This document shows positions 41,349 through 50,441 of a DNA stretch of 64,000 bases, piece by piece. Source of the stretch: Clostridiales bacterium (GTDB taxonomy: Bacteria; Bacillota; Clostridia; Christensenellales; Pumilibacteraceae); contig JAAVHP010000009.1 of NCBI GenBank assembly GCA_014799665.1, positions 1 to 64,000 on the forward strand. Direction: 5' to 3'. A program made the translations under genes and the position numbers. Under the pieces are notes generated by a model. That model did no database searches. It was not told the DNA's origin and worked only from the letters and a program-made list of their open reading frames with translations. Within the stretch, counting starts at the first letter, position 1, and every line of letters begins with the position of its first letter.

Positions 41349-43367
41349 TCACCTATTGTCTAACACCTTATCTTTCAACAAGGGCGCGAATATACCGCCT
41401 TGTACCGATCTATTTCTAAACATAATATATTCGCCTTTTACGGTACCGTACCAATCGATAAACGGCTCGCGCGACGGACTTTCCGCTAAAAATTTAACTA
41501 TCGGCGCATACAATTTCTCGCATTTTGTTTTATCGTCGGTGATAGCCGCGCACCATAGTATCCAATCGGTTTTGGAATAGTCTTTGCGCGTATCGAGCGG
41601 CGTTCCGAACCGATTACCGACTTTTATATAATGATCGACTTCGCGTTCGCAAACGTCCTGTCCTATCAAATTAAACCCGAATAATTTATCGAAAAGAATA
41701 TTGTATTTAAGCGAATAAGTATCTTTCTGCCCGTAAGCGAGCGGCATTACGCCGTCGCCCGCGAGCGTTTTCAACTGTTGCGCAAACTCTGCGGCTTTTC
41801 GTTCATATTCGTCGGCGAGCGCTTTCTTTCCAAGTTCGCCGCAAATTATCGAAAAAGCTTCTATTCCTACAAGCGATTTAATTGCAAGATTGACATTATT
41901 AGCCAAATGCCCGGCAAAATCGTCGGTGCAAAGTTGGCTTTCGGGCTTTAAGCCGTATTTTTCGAGATATGTTACCCATACGCTCAATAAATCGAAATTC
42001 TTTTCGGCAGTTGCTATATCCGCTCCCGCTTTGACTGCCGCCGCTGTCATTATCAGCATATTACCGCATTCTTCCACAGGCATTTGTTCTTTGTCTGAAT
42101 ACGAATTGCTGCCTTCGGGGCGCAGATAAAGCATCTGTGCGGTTTCGGGAAAAGACCGCAGATCGTTTTGCCCGCAACCGAACTTATCTTCGGCTTTGCT
42201 CGCGCTGTAAATTTGTCCCGCACACCAAGGATACAATCCCAGATCGTGCGGAGCAAAATCGTACGTCCATACGGGCATGCGCGCAAATTCGTATACGCCC
42301 GTCATCATAGCATTAACGAGCTCCGGCTTGTAAATAAGATACAACGGTACGGACGGATAGCTAACATCCACCGTACCTATAAAGCCACCCGAATTGCACT
42401 CCTTGGAAAGGAACAATAACTCGCCTTTTTTGTTCTGCACAAGCTTATGCGAGCCTACGCTTTGACGTAATGCCGCGCACGCAAGAACATAGTAATCTTT
42501 ACCTATTCTATCGCAGTCCGATTTTAATTGTTTATCAAAGTCGTCGCATTTACATAAAATGTCGTCATGGTTATTGTGCGCCCACTTTATAGCATCTACT
42601 ATCGTGCCGCCGTCCTTGAAAAAGTATCCCTTGAGCCATTCTCCGAAATAAAATATCGAAATAAGATCGTCGAAAGCGACTGTAAAATATCCGCGTTCGG
42701 CTTTACTCGAAGCGACGATATAACTGCGTTCACCGTTTTTGCGCATATATTCCAAAGTCCCGTCGTCCACATATCGATTGAGCGCGGTAGACGTAATATA
42801 AAACGCTTCGTCGCCGATAAGGTACGTCGTACCCCAATCGGGCGCGTCGGCATCGCTCGTGTTCGATAATACCAAATTGCGGTGTCTTGTGAAAAACGCC
42901 GATTCGTATCCCGTTATCGGCAATACCCCGCCCACAACATCGGCTCGTTCGTCGTTATAGCAAAAGTCCTCGTCGAGCGCAATAGCTACCGAAAAATCGT
43001 CGGGTAATTTGTTGCGTTTCGGTTTAATTTCGTACTCGGTGAAACAAACCGGACACGACATTATTTTAAGATCGGTGAGTAATCGCGGCGAAATAAAAGC
43101 GACATTCAAAACAAACTCGTCGCACTCGAAAGTATATCGCGTGTCGAAAGCCGTAATACTCACGCTCGTTTGTTTCAAATTATCGGTGTCGTCACGCCTG
43201 CCCATAAAGCAATATGTTTTTCCGCTAAAACGAATGAAGCCGTAAGCCCTGTGGTCCAATCCCGTCCAAAACGACGTATCGCCTCCGTTTAGCGTTTCGG
43301 TGCGCGACCAAACTGAAAACATAGGATCGATTATCCATATTGGATATGCGGGTAAAAGTCTGTTCAT
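41349..43367 (-). CDS. Glutaminase A-like (DUF5127/DUF4965/DUF1793) protein
   Basis: A protein of about 672 residues from ATG 43367, where AGGAG lies 8 nt upstream. The C-terminal half has the family's conserved segments: TVDVSYPSVPLYLI, FAPHDLGLYPWCAGQ, MPVEECGNMLIM, GLKPESQLCTDDFAGHLANN, FGTPLDTRKDYSKTDW. Named for fungal glutaminase GtaA, the family resembles six-hairpin glycosidases and is common in polysaccharide loci. There is no signal peptide. In this sugar operon a glycosidase-like role is at least as likely as glutaminase; the actual substrate is unknown. Confidence 0.8.
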   Translation of the reverse strand: MNRLLPAYPIWIIDPMFSVWSRTETLNGGDTSFWTGLDHRAYGFIRFSGKTYCFMGRRDDTDNLKQTSVSITAFDTRYTFECDEFVLNVAFISPRLLTDLKIMSCPVCFTEYEIKPKRNKLPDDFSVAIALDEDFCYNDERADVVGGVLPITGYESAFFTRHRNLVLSNTSDADAPDWGTTYLIGDEAFYITSTALNRYVDDGTLEYMRKNGERSYIVASSKAERGYFTVAFDDLISIFYFGEWLKGYFFKDGGTIVDAIKWAHNNHDDILCKCDDFDKQLKSDCDRIGKDYYVLACAALRQSVGSHKLVQNKKGELLFLSKECNSGGFIGTVDVSYPSVPLYLIYKPELVNAMMTGVYEFARMPVWTYDFAPHDLGLYPWCAGQIYSASKAEDKFGCGQNDLRSFPETAQMLYLRPEGSNSYSDKEQMPVEECGNMLIMTAAAVKAGADIATAEKNFDLLSVWVTYLEKYGLKPESQLCTDDFAGHLANNVNLAIKSLVGIEAFSIICGELGKKALADEYERKAAEFAQQLKTLAGDGVMPLAYGQKDTYSLKYNILFDKLFGFNLIGQDVCEREVDHYIKVGNRFGTPLDTRKDYSKTDWILWCAAITDDKTKCEKLYAPIVKFLAESPSREPFIDWYGTVKGEYIMFRNRSVQGGIFAPLLKDKVLDNR

Positions 43368-43378
43368 GTGTGTGTCTC

Positions 43379-45205
43379 CTAAATCCTGTTTACCGTTATT
43401 ATATCCTGCCACCTACAATTCGTACGAAGTTCTGCGTCGTCGCACAGTTCTTTCGTGGGCAGTATTTCCGTCTCGAGCTCGGCTATTTCGTTCGTTTTAC
43501 CGACTGTATAATCGCAAAGTATGTCTCTGCAATGCAACATTCTTTGTTTAAGACCGCCTATCCTAAGGTCTTGAATCTCGAAGCCGAACGGCTTGTTCTC
43601 GATATTCCACTGCTCTCCGAACGCTTTATAGAACTTATCGAGAAGGCGCACGAGCGTCGGTATTTCGTCCGCAAGCGCTTTAAGCTCTGCCATATCTTTT
43701 CGGGCATAAGCAGACCGAGCACGCATACCGAAATCGTATTTACTGCCTACAAGCTCGCAAAGTGCGGCGACCGTGCGGAATATATACCCATACTTTTTTG
43801 CGCGTCTTGCCGCCGCACGGTTTCTTTTCGCCGCGTCCGCAAACTTTTGTTTGTACTCGGGCTTTGCAGCATAATCGTACAGCCCACACAGCAAGTCGTT
43901 ATATAAAAACACTTTGGTGACGTTGCCGCCGTAAAACTTACCCGCGTTATCCGTCACTCGTTCGGCAAGCTCCGTAACCGAAAAATCGTCGAATTCGACG
44001 CCGGTGATCCGCTTAAACGCTTTTTTGCAATCCCGATTGCCGTAGGCATACTCGGCGCTCGCAACAAGCGTCGGCAATAACGAAAAGGTCGAACACTCGC
44101 CGCCGTCGTCGCCCCACATGGTAACGGTAACACTGTCTATTTCGTGCTTGATACATTCATCGAATGCGAGCTTATTGCGGTTTGCCGACATAGTAACCGA
44201 CGGTGTAAAGCCGTTCCATCGCCACGCTCCGCAAGCAAACGATACGTTTTTACAAAGCTCTTTATGCGCGGCAAACATTTTGTCGTAATACTCCACGTCG
44301 TTGCGGTAGTAATCCCAATACATAAGCGTCAAACATTCAGGGATTTTGTCGCAAACGTATTTTGTTGCGGCGTCCATCGGCTCGTATTTACCGCCGTTTG
44401 CAAGACGAAAAAACATATCCGACCACATTATACAAGAGAATCCGTGCTTTTGTGCGATTTCAAGTACGCGACGCAAATGCCGTAACAGTATATCGTATCG
44501 ATTTTCGTAACCGTGCGCGTCGAGATATTTGCCGAGCCCGACCATGTGCGCTTCGTCCATACCGATATGCACACGTCGCGACGTAAAACATTCGGTAAGC
44601 GAATTGAACATTTCGTCTATAAGCTCGTACGTTCTTTCGTCGCCCGCGAGCAAAATGTCGTTACAGTCTATTATAGGTTTGAATCTATCCCACCGTATAA
44701 TGCCGTTTAAGTGTGCCAAAGTCTGAACGCACGGCACAAGCTCTACACCGAAAATTTTTCCGTATGCGTCCAGCTCTTTCAGTTCGGCTTTGGCATACCG
44801 TCCACGCATGTAACCGAAAAACGGCTCTTTGTCTATAGCGTAAGTATCTTCGGTATACAGCATAAGCGTGCCATAGCCCATACAAGAACATAATCGTATG
44901 AGTTTTTTTACAGAGTCGGTATTGATTACGGCATTACGCGAACAATCGACCATTACCGCCATGTCTTCAAATACGCAATGCTCTCGGCACTGCGTTTCGC
45001 CGCACACAAGTTTTACGAATTCACGATAAAACTCACATTCGCGCGAATATGAAATACAAAAGCCGTCCGCGTTATGTAATATACTTGTTTCGCCACGCAC
45101 GGCGGTAAGCTTAATCGTGCCGTTTGTCGAAAACTTATAGCTGTCGTGTAATTCTTGTAGTCCGCTGATAAATTTTGCGGGCAAATCACTTATATCGAAA
45201 TCCAT
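43379..45205 (-). CDS. GH20 beta-N-acetylhexosaminidase
   Basis: The 608-residue protein has the GH20 catalytic pair in HIGMDEAHMVGLG (Asp-Glu near 215), preceded by the barrel segments GYGTLMLYTEDTY and VPCVQTLAHLN. The MDEAHMVGLG form resembles intracellular GH20 enzymes such as streptococcal GH20C. No signal peptide. It would remove terminal GlcNAc or GalNAc from imported oligosaccharides, feeding the PIG-L/NagB steps. The ribosome-binding site is weak; it starts 11 nt after the ATPase stop. Confidence 0.9.
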   Translation of the reverse strand: MDFDISDLPAKFISGLQELHDSYKFSTNGTIKLTAVRGETSILHNADGFCISYSRECEFYREFVKLVCGETQCREHCVFEDMAVMVDCSRNAVINTDSVKKLIRLCSCMGYGTLMLYTEDTYAIDKEPFFGYMRGRYAKAELKELDAYGKIFGVELVPCVQTLAHLNGIIRWDRFKPIIDCNDILLAGDERTYELIDEMFNSLTECFTSRRVHIGMDEAHMVGLGKYLDAHGYENRYDILLRHLRRVLEIAQKHGFSCIMWSDMFFRLANGGKYEPMDAATKYVCDKIPECLTLMYWDYYRNDVEYYDKMFAAHKELCKNVSFACGAWRWNGFTPSVTMSANRNKLAFDECIKHEIDSVTVTMWGDDGGECSTFSLLPTLVASAEYAYGNRDCKKAFKRITGVEFDDFSVTELAERVTDNAGKFYGGNVTKVFLYNDLLCGLYDYAAKPEYKQKFADAAKRNRAAARRAKKYGYIFRTVAALCELVGSKYDFGMRARSAYARKDMAELKALADEIPTLVRLLDKFYKAFGEQWNIENKPFGFEIQDLRIGGLKQRMLHCRDILCDYTVGKTNEIAELETEILPTKELCDDAELRTNCRWQDIITVNRI

Positions 45206-45216
45206 AGCAAAATAAT

Positions 45217-46983
45217 TTATATCACGTCACCCGTAATAGGATCGAATACATAAATATCGTCGAACGAGAAATTTACGGCTATTTCGTCGTTTGTCGTTAT
45301 CTTTTCTTTTGCATCCAACTGCCCTACCATATTTTTACCGCAGAACGTAAAATGCACATTATATTCGCCGCCCAACAGCTCACAAACGGTCGGCTTGACG
45401 AAAATACAATTCTTATACTTTTTGCCCTTGACTTTTCTTTCGAGCTTAATGCGCTCGGGGCGAATGCCTATCGTCAATTCATGATTGTTGTTTGCGCACT
45501 TAATCAGCTCGTCGAGCTTTTGAGCACATACTTCGCGCTCGAACTTATACGGATCGACAGTTTCTTTATTCTTTTTGCACTTTGCAAACAATGCTTTGAT
45601 TTTTTTGATAAAGCTCGATTTCTCTTGTTTGTGTTTTTGTCGCTCCGCATATTCGCCCGTTACAGATAAAGTTTTAAGAATATGCTCTTTTGCTTTTTCG
45701 TCGAAATTATCGTTGAGCGCTCTGTATTTTTCTATCGCTTGCTCATACATTGTGTCGTGACGCTTGATAAACTCGTCTTCTACGTGGATCACAAGATCTC
45801 CGTTCGATAGCGTTTTGCTTTGTCTGTCAAATCGAACGCTGAACACATTCATAGTCGGCGAACCGATAAACTTCGCGACAAAAATATTGCACGGATTGTT
45901 ATAAACGTCTTCCGGCGAACCTATCTGCTGCACGAATCCGCGCGACATCACCACTATACGGCTCGCCATAGTCATCGCTTCCGTTTGATCGTGCGTAACA
46001 TATATCGTCGTCGCGCCTATGCTGTTGTGCAATTTGACTATTTCCGAACGCATGGTAAGGCGAAGCTTTGCATCCAAGTTGGATAAAGGCTCATCCATCA
46101 TGAATATGGGAACATTTTTTATTATAGCTCTGCCGAGCGCGACGCGCTGCATTTGACCACCCGAAAGTTCTTTGGGTAGCTTATCGAGATACGGTACGAG
46201 ATCGAGCTTTTCGGCGGTGTCATACACACGTGTCTTTATCTCGTACGGAGTATATTTTCTTTGCTCGATTTTAATGTTTCCGTTTTCGTCGAGTTCGTTG
46301 AAGTCCTCATCGTACTTGGCGTCGCGCCCTTGCACTTTTGCGCTTTCGGCTTCGACGAGCGATTTCAGATCCGCACGAATAGCCTCCGTTATCTCTTGCT
46401 CTTTGTTAACGAGTTGTTCAAGCGAAAATTCATGGAAAGTCTCAAACACCTTACACAAAATTTTCGCCGCTTCGAGCGTTATATCGAAAATCGTAGCGAC
46501 TTGTTCTTCCTTTTCGGAATGCTTGCCCTTTGAATTGAACACATTAAACAGCACGCCGATAAACTTATTGAACGCCACTTTCGTTAAAACACTCTCTATT
46601 TCCGCATTAGCTTTGAGAACGGCGTTAACGACGGGCATCGGGTATTTGTTTATAGTAAGCGGGAACGCTATATTGTTGTACACTGTCATTTGCGGATACA
46701 GGGCATAGCTTTGGAAAACAATAGCCATTTTGCGCTCGTTTGACGGCTTATAATTCAAAAGCTCGTCGCCGAGATATATATCGCCATCCGAAATATCTTC
46801 GAGTCCCGCAATCATGCGAAGCGTAGTAGATTTGCCGCAACCGGACGGTCCGACAATGACTATAAATTCGTTTTTCTCTATATCGAGATTAAAATCGTAC
46901 ACAGCTTTTTCGCCATTGGGATAAACTTTTACCAAGTGTTTAAGCGATAAAAAAGCATTGTTTTGTCCGATTGTGTTTTCCAT
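45217..46983 (-). CDS. Carbohydrate ABC transporter ATPase (MsmK/UgpC type) with large insertions
   Basis: The 588-residue protein is far longer than the usual 360-370. Walker A GPSGCGKST (45-53), Q-loop FQSYALYPQMTVYNNIAF (Gln91), signature LSGGQ (273-277), Walker B IFMMDEP (293-298) and H-loop VTHDQTEAM are all intact. Between Q-loop and signature, where MalK-like proteins have about 53 residues, there are about 182: an extra helical, charged segment (about 112-245). A second helical insertion (about 405-500) interrupts the C-terminal regulatory OB domain before IGIRPERI. It energises the adjacent permeases. GGAG is 8 nt before ATG. Confidence 0.92.
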   Translation of the reverse strand: MENTIGQNNAFLSLKHLVKVYPNGEKAVYDFNLDIEKNEFIVIVGPSGCGKSTTLRMIAGLEDISDGDIYLGDELLNYKPSNERKMAIVFQSYALYPQMTVYNNIAFPLTINKYPMPVVNAVLKANAEIESVLTKVAFNKFIGVLFNVFNSKGKHSEKEEQVATIFDITLEAAKILCKVFETFHEFSLEQLVNKEQEITEAIRADLKSLVEAESAKVQGRDAKYDEDFNELDENGNIKIEQRKYTPYEIKTRVYDTAEKLDLVPYLDKLPKELSGGQMQRVALGRAIIKNVPIFMMDEPLSNLDAKLRLTMRSEIVKLHNSIGATTIYVTHDQTEAMTMASRIVVMSRGFVQQIGSPEDVYNNPCNIFVAKFIGSPTMNVFSVRFDRQSKTLSNGDLVIHVEDEFIKRHDTMYEQAIEKYRALNDNFDEKAKEHILKTLSVTGEYAERQKHKQEKSSFIKKIKALFAKCKKNKETVDPYKFEREVCAQKLDELIKCANNNHELTIGIRPERIKLERKVKGKKYKNCIFVKPTVCELLGGEYNVHFTFCGKNMVGQLDAKEKITTNDEIAVNFSFDDIYVFDPITGDVI

Positions 46984-46993
46984 AAAAAACTCC

Positions 46994-47941
46994 TTACATC
47001 TTTATGCCTGTTGAAGCAAGTCCGTCGATCATCTTGTTTTGCGTGAAAATAAATATGATGACGATGGGTATCATTGTGAATACGCTGCCCGCCATTGCCA
47101 TACCTATCATGTCGCGTCCTTTACCTTGCGTCCAATCGGTAAGTCCGACGGTAACGGTGTTCCAATAATTGACTTCGCCTTGCCCCGTTCCCGCCAAAAC
47201 AAGCTGCGGCCAAATAAGATTGTTCCACGCACCGACAAACGAAAACAACACGATAAGCATTATTGTGGATTTTGCAAGCGGAATAACTATACGTCTGAAT
47301 ATCGTCATGTGGCTTGCCCCGTCACTTTTGGCGCTGTCTATTATATCGACGGGTATGGACGCAAAGAAGTTACGCATCAAAAGCATATTGAATATACCGG
47401 AGATTCCGGGCATGATTATCCAAAAGTATGCGTAGATATATCCGCCGACGCCGCCACTTATTTCAAGCGAATTCTTGACTGAAGCGAACATGGCGTATGC
47501 GGGAGCTGTGCCTATCACACCGGGAACAGCCATCCACAGCGTCAGGAATTTGACCAATGTGTTTTTGCCTTTGAACTTCAAAAATACAACGGCATACGCT
47601 ATCATTAAGTCGAAAATAACCGTCAAGCCAACGGACGCAAAGCTCGACCAAAGCGAGTTGATTATCCAAAAAGGCAACTGATCCGCTTTGCCGGTATTTT
47701 CGTTGAAGAAAAACGTGGAATAATGTTTGAGCGTCCATTCTCCCGCCGACGGAAACAGTCCACCCGGATTGAGTTCGATGTCGTTTGTGGTTTTAAGCGA
47801 AGTCCCGATCATATAAACGAGCGGAAAAACAAAGAATAATGCCGCTATAAAGAGCACGATAAACGAAACTATTTTATCTTTCCGTGCCGACCGTTCGGAC
47901 TTTGTGAGCCGTCTTTTTTTTGCCGTATCATTCGAAGTCAT
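46994..47941 (-). CDS. Sugar ABC transporter permease (MalG type)
   Basis: The 315-residue protein has six predicted membrane helices and the EAA loop near DGASHMTIFRRIVIPLAKST, followed by a typical CUT1 C-terminus ending GLASTGIKM. It pairs with the upstream MalF-type permease (14-nt overlap) and lies 10 nt before the ATPase gene. GGAGG lies 7 nt before the ATG. Confidence 0.95.
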   Translation of the reverse strand: MTSNDTAKKRRLTKSERSARKDKIVSFIVLFIAALFFVFPLVYMIGTSLKTTNDIELNPGGLFPSAGEWTLKHYSTFFFNENTGKADQLPFWIINSLWSSFASVGLTVIFDLMIAYAVVFLKFKGKNTLVKFLTLWMAVPGVIGTAPAYAMFASVKNSLEISGGVGGYIYAYFWIIMPGISGIFNMLLMRNFFASIPVDIIDSAKSDGASHMTIFRRIVIPLAKSTIMLIVLFSFVGAWNNLIWPQLVLAGTGQGEVNYWNTVTVGLTDWTQGKGRDMIGMAMAGSVFTMIPIVIIFIFTQNKMIDGLASTGIKM

Positions 47942-48968
47942 GTTGCACCTCCGTTACGGGCGAACATTCCGCCTCGAGTAATGTTTTGTTTTGCAAATAT
48001 ATATTGCATTCCGTTTCGAATTTATTTTTACGCTTTCTTTCCGTCATACACACTCTTTGTATTCCTCCGAAAACCATGGATATAAGCCCGAAAACTATTG
48101 CCGCCGCACAAATGTATCCCGTTTGACGCGCAAAAAATCTATTTGATAACATAGACTGAATAAACATCATCGGCGCGACGTATTCGCCGCTGTTGGTTGT
48201 ATCCGACAGCGTGTACGGTTGTCCGTAGAGCGCGAGATAACCAATAAGCGTAGTGAACAAACATATCGAAACGGACGTCTTGATATTCGGAAGAGTAACG
48301 TAAAGAATTCGTTTCCACTTGCCGCCGCCGTCCATTTCGCATGCTTCGTACAAGCTTTTAGGCACGTTTTTGAGCGCGCCGGAAAATATTACAAAGTTAG
48401 TGCCCGACTGCCACCAAATACTCGCTATCAGCATGACTACCCAACGAAGCGTGTCGCCATGCCACGGTTTGCCGCCCAACCATTGTATTTCCTTGCCCAA
48501 CCAAGCGTTTAACAGTCCCGAAGCGTCGCCCGCAAAAATATTGCCGAAAAGTATGCCCATTATGCTTATGGAAACTACGCTCGGAAGATATATAAGCGCT
48601 CTGAAAATTTTATACCCCGGCGGCTGCATATTTACGAAGTACGCCAGCGCAAGCGGAATAATTATAAGACACGGCACGGCGACCGCCGCAAACACGAACA
48701 TCGTTAAAAACGATTTCCAAAAATCGAGCGATACGCCGTTGGTGAAGTCGAATATATTTATAAAATTTCCGAGACCTATAAACTTCGATTCGTCGGGAAC
48801 AAGCGGATTGTATTCCATAAATGAAAATACAACGCCCAGTATTACCGGCAAAAGTGTGAAGATGATAAAAATTATCAGGAAAGGACTTGCAAGAGCAAGG
48901 GCAAGAAGAACTTCTTGCCGCCTGCTCTTTTTCCTTCCCGCGTCTTTTACAGCCGCATTATCCATCAT
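47928..48968 (-). CDS. Sugar ABC transporter permease (MalF type)
   Basis: The 346-residue inner-membrane protein has a basic N-terminus, six helices and the EAA motif in EACEMDGGGKWKRILYVTLP. A C-terminal extension past the last helix (about 35 residues, RKRKNKFETECN...) runs into the coding overlap with the MalG-type gene. The ribosome-binding site is weak (GGTGA), suggesting coupling to the solute-binding gene 15 nt upstream. Confidence 0.94.
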   Translation of the reverse strand: MMDNAAVKDAGRKKSRRQEVLLALALASPFLIIFIIFTLLPVILGVVFSFMEYNPLVPDESKFIGLGNFINIFDFTNGVSLDFWKSFLTMFVFAAVAVPCLIIIPLALAYFVNMQPPGYKIFRALIYLPSVVSISIMGILFGNIFAGDASGLLNAWLGKEIQWLGGKPWHGDTLRWVVMLIASIWWQSGTNFVIFSGALKNVPKSLYEACEMDGGGKWKRILYVTLPNIKTSVSICLFTTLIGYLALYGQPYTLSDTTNSGEYVAPMMFIQSMLSNRFFARQTGYICAAAIVFGLISMVFGGIQRVCMTERKRKNKFETECNIYLQNKTLLEAECSPVTEVQHDFE

Positions 48969-48983
48969 ACGTCACCGTGCCCG

Positions 48984-50408
48984 TTACAAGACGAAATCCA
49001 AATACTTGTTGAATTCGTCTTGATACTTTTTAATAGTTTCGTCGTCCTTGGCATTGGTTTTGTTGGGTATGACGTCGATCATTATTTGCCCAAAATTCTG
49101 CTGCCAAAGATTGGACGCTGGAACTACACCCAATCCCATGAGATTGTCGATATCGGGATAGAATTTTTTCATGTAATTTTTAATGAAGTAGTCATTTGAA
49201 TATGTCGCCGCACCGTCTACGGTTTTGGACATACTTATGTGTCCCGCTTGTGCCCATTCCGTAGCTATGGTCGTATTTTGAGTGAACCATTTGATAAATT
49301 CGAGAATAGCCGCCTTCTTGTTAATATCGCTTACGGCAGTCGTCATGGCAAAAGCATGAGAGTAAGTAAACAGCTTATCGGCGTTTTCCGCATTTTCGTC
49401 CATTGCGAACCATTTTGCGATAGACGTTGCACCTATATACTCGTCCATGGTTTTTTGCAAACTCTCGATCTTGTTCGTATCGGTATACTGTTCGAGATAA
49501 GTATTAACTACCCACGGTTGAACTATCGTAAACAGCGCTTGATCGTTCAAAAACGCTTTAAGCCTATCCGCTTCCGAAACATTATCTCGCATAAGCTGCG
49601 GAGTACCCGTAATAAGCTCGCGTATCGATTCTATCGCTTTTTTCATTGCAGTGCGATTGGTTTCGTTCCCGTACCAACTTGCGTGGTAATCACTGTCGTA
49701 AAGGCTGCCGCCGTTTTGAATGTATGCCGTCGGGAAAACATAGTCTTTGAAAGATGTGTGACGAGTAGATACAGAAATGGGCGTTATATCCTTTTGTTGC
49801 GCCGCCGCCTTGCACGCCGCTATCATCTCCGCACGATTCTCGGGGATTTTTCCGTCGTAGCATTCGTCGAGCATTTTTTTGTTATAAAGCACGACTGCGC
49901 TTTGCGCGTCGCTCGCTATACTATAAACTTTATCGGAGCCCAACGAAGAATACGGTGCTACGCAAGCCGCAAGATTGTTTAAGTCTATATTTATACCCGA
50001 AAGCTCCATCGCCTCGTCAAATGGCTGAATGAGCTTATTATCCAAATACATTTTGTGTCCCATTTGATGCGACATAATAAAATCGGGCGCTTCATTCCTA
50101 TTCGCGATTTGATCTTGCACCTTGGTGTCGAACTGATCCTGATATGTAGGACGACTTTCGACGCTTATTTTGCCGCGATACTGAATATTGAACTGTTGAA
50201 TCATCTGCGAAAACGGTACTGAGTCTTCGCCGCTCACAACGGTTGCGAGAATTATTTCCACGTTATCGAAAATAACGTTGCCGTTTTCGTCCTTGTTGAG
50301 CGTGCCTGTTGTAGTCCATCCGTCGCCGCCGCCACCGCAAGCGGTAAGCGAAAACGCGCATACGAATGCGCAGATCGCGCATATTATTGCCGTAATTTTC
50401 TTTTTCAT
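48984..50408 (-). CDS. Extracellular sugar-binding lipoprotein of the ABC transporter
   Basis: The 474-residue protein has a lipoprotein signal (KKKITAII ... LTAC at about 24) followed by a glycine run and a family 1 solute-binding fold (YNKKMLDECYDGKIPENRAEM, AILEFIKWFTQNTTIATEWA). It is anchored outside the membrane and delivers oligosaccharide to the adjacent permeases. AAGGAG lies 7 nt before ATG. Substrate unknown; context suggests an alpha-galactose-containing glycan. Confidence 0.93.
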   Translation of the reverse strand: MKKKITAIICAICAFVCAFSLTACGGGGDGWTTTGTLNKDENGNVIFDNVEIILATVVSGEDSVPFSQMIQQFNIQYRGKISVESRPTYQDQFDTKVQDQIANRNEAPDFIMSHQMGHKMYLDNKLIQPFDEAMELSGINIDLNNLAACVAPYSSLGSDKVYSIASDAQSAVVLYNKKMLDECYDGKIPENRAEMIAACKAAAQQKDITPISVSTRHTSFKDYVFPTAYIQNGGSLYDSDYHASWYGNETNRTAMKKAIESIRELITGTPQLMRDNVSEADRLKAFLNDQALFTIVQPWVVNTYLEQYTDTNKIESLQKTMDEYIGATSIAKWFAMDENAENADKLFTYSHAFAMTTAVSDINKKAAILEFIKWFTQNTTIATEWAQAGHISMSKTVDGAATYSNDYFIKNYMKKFYPDIDNLMGLGVVPASNLWQQNFGQIMIDVIPNKTNAKDDETIKKYQDEFNKYLDFVL

Positions 50409-50441
50409 GATAAACTCCTTTTTAGTTTATTTTCTGCGTGG

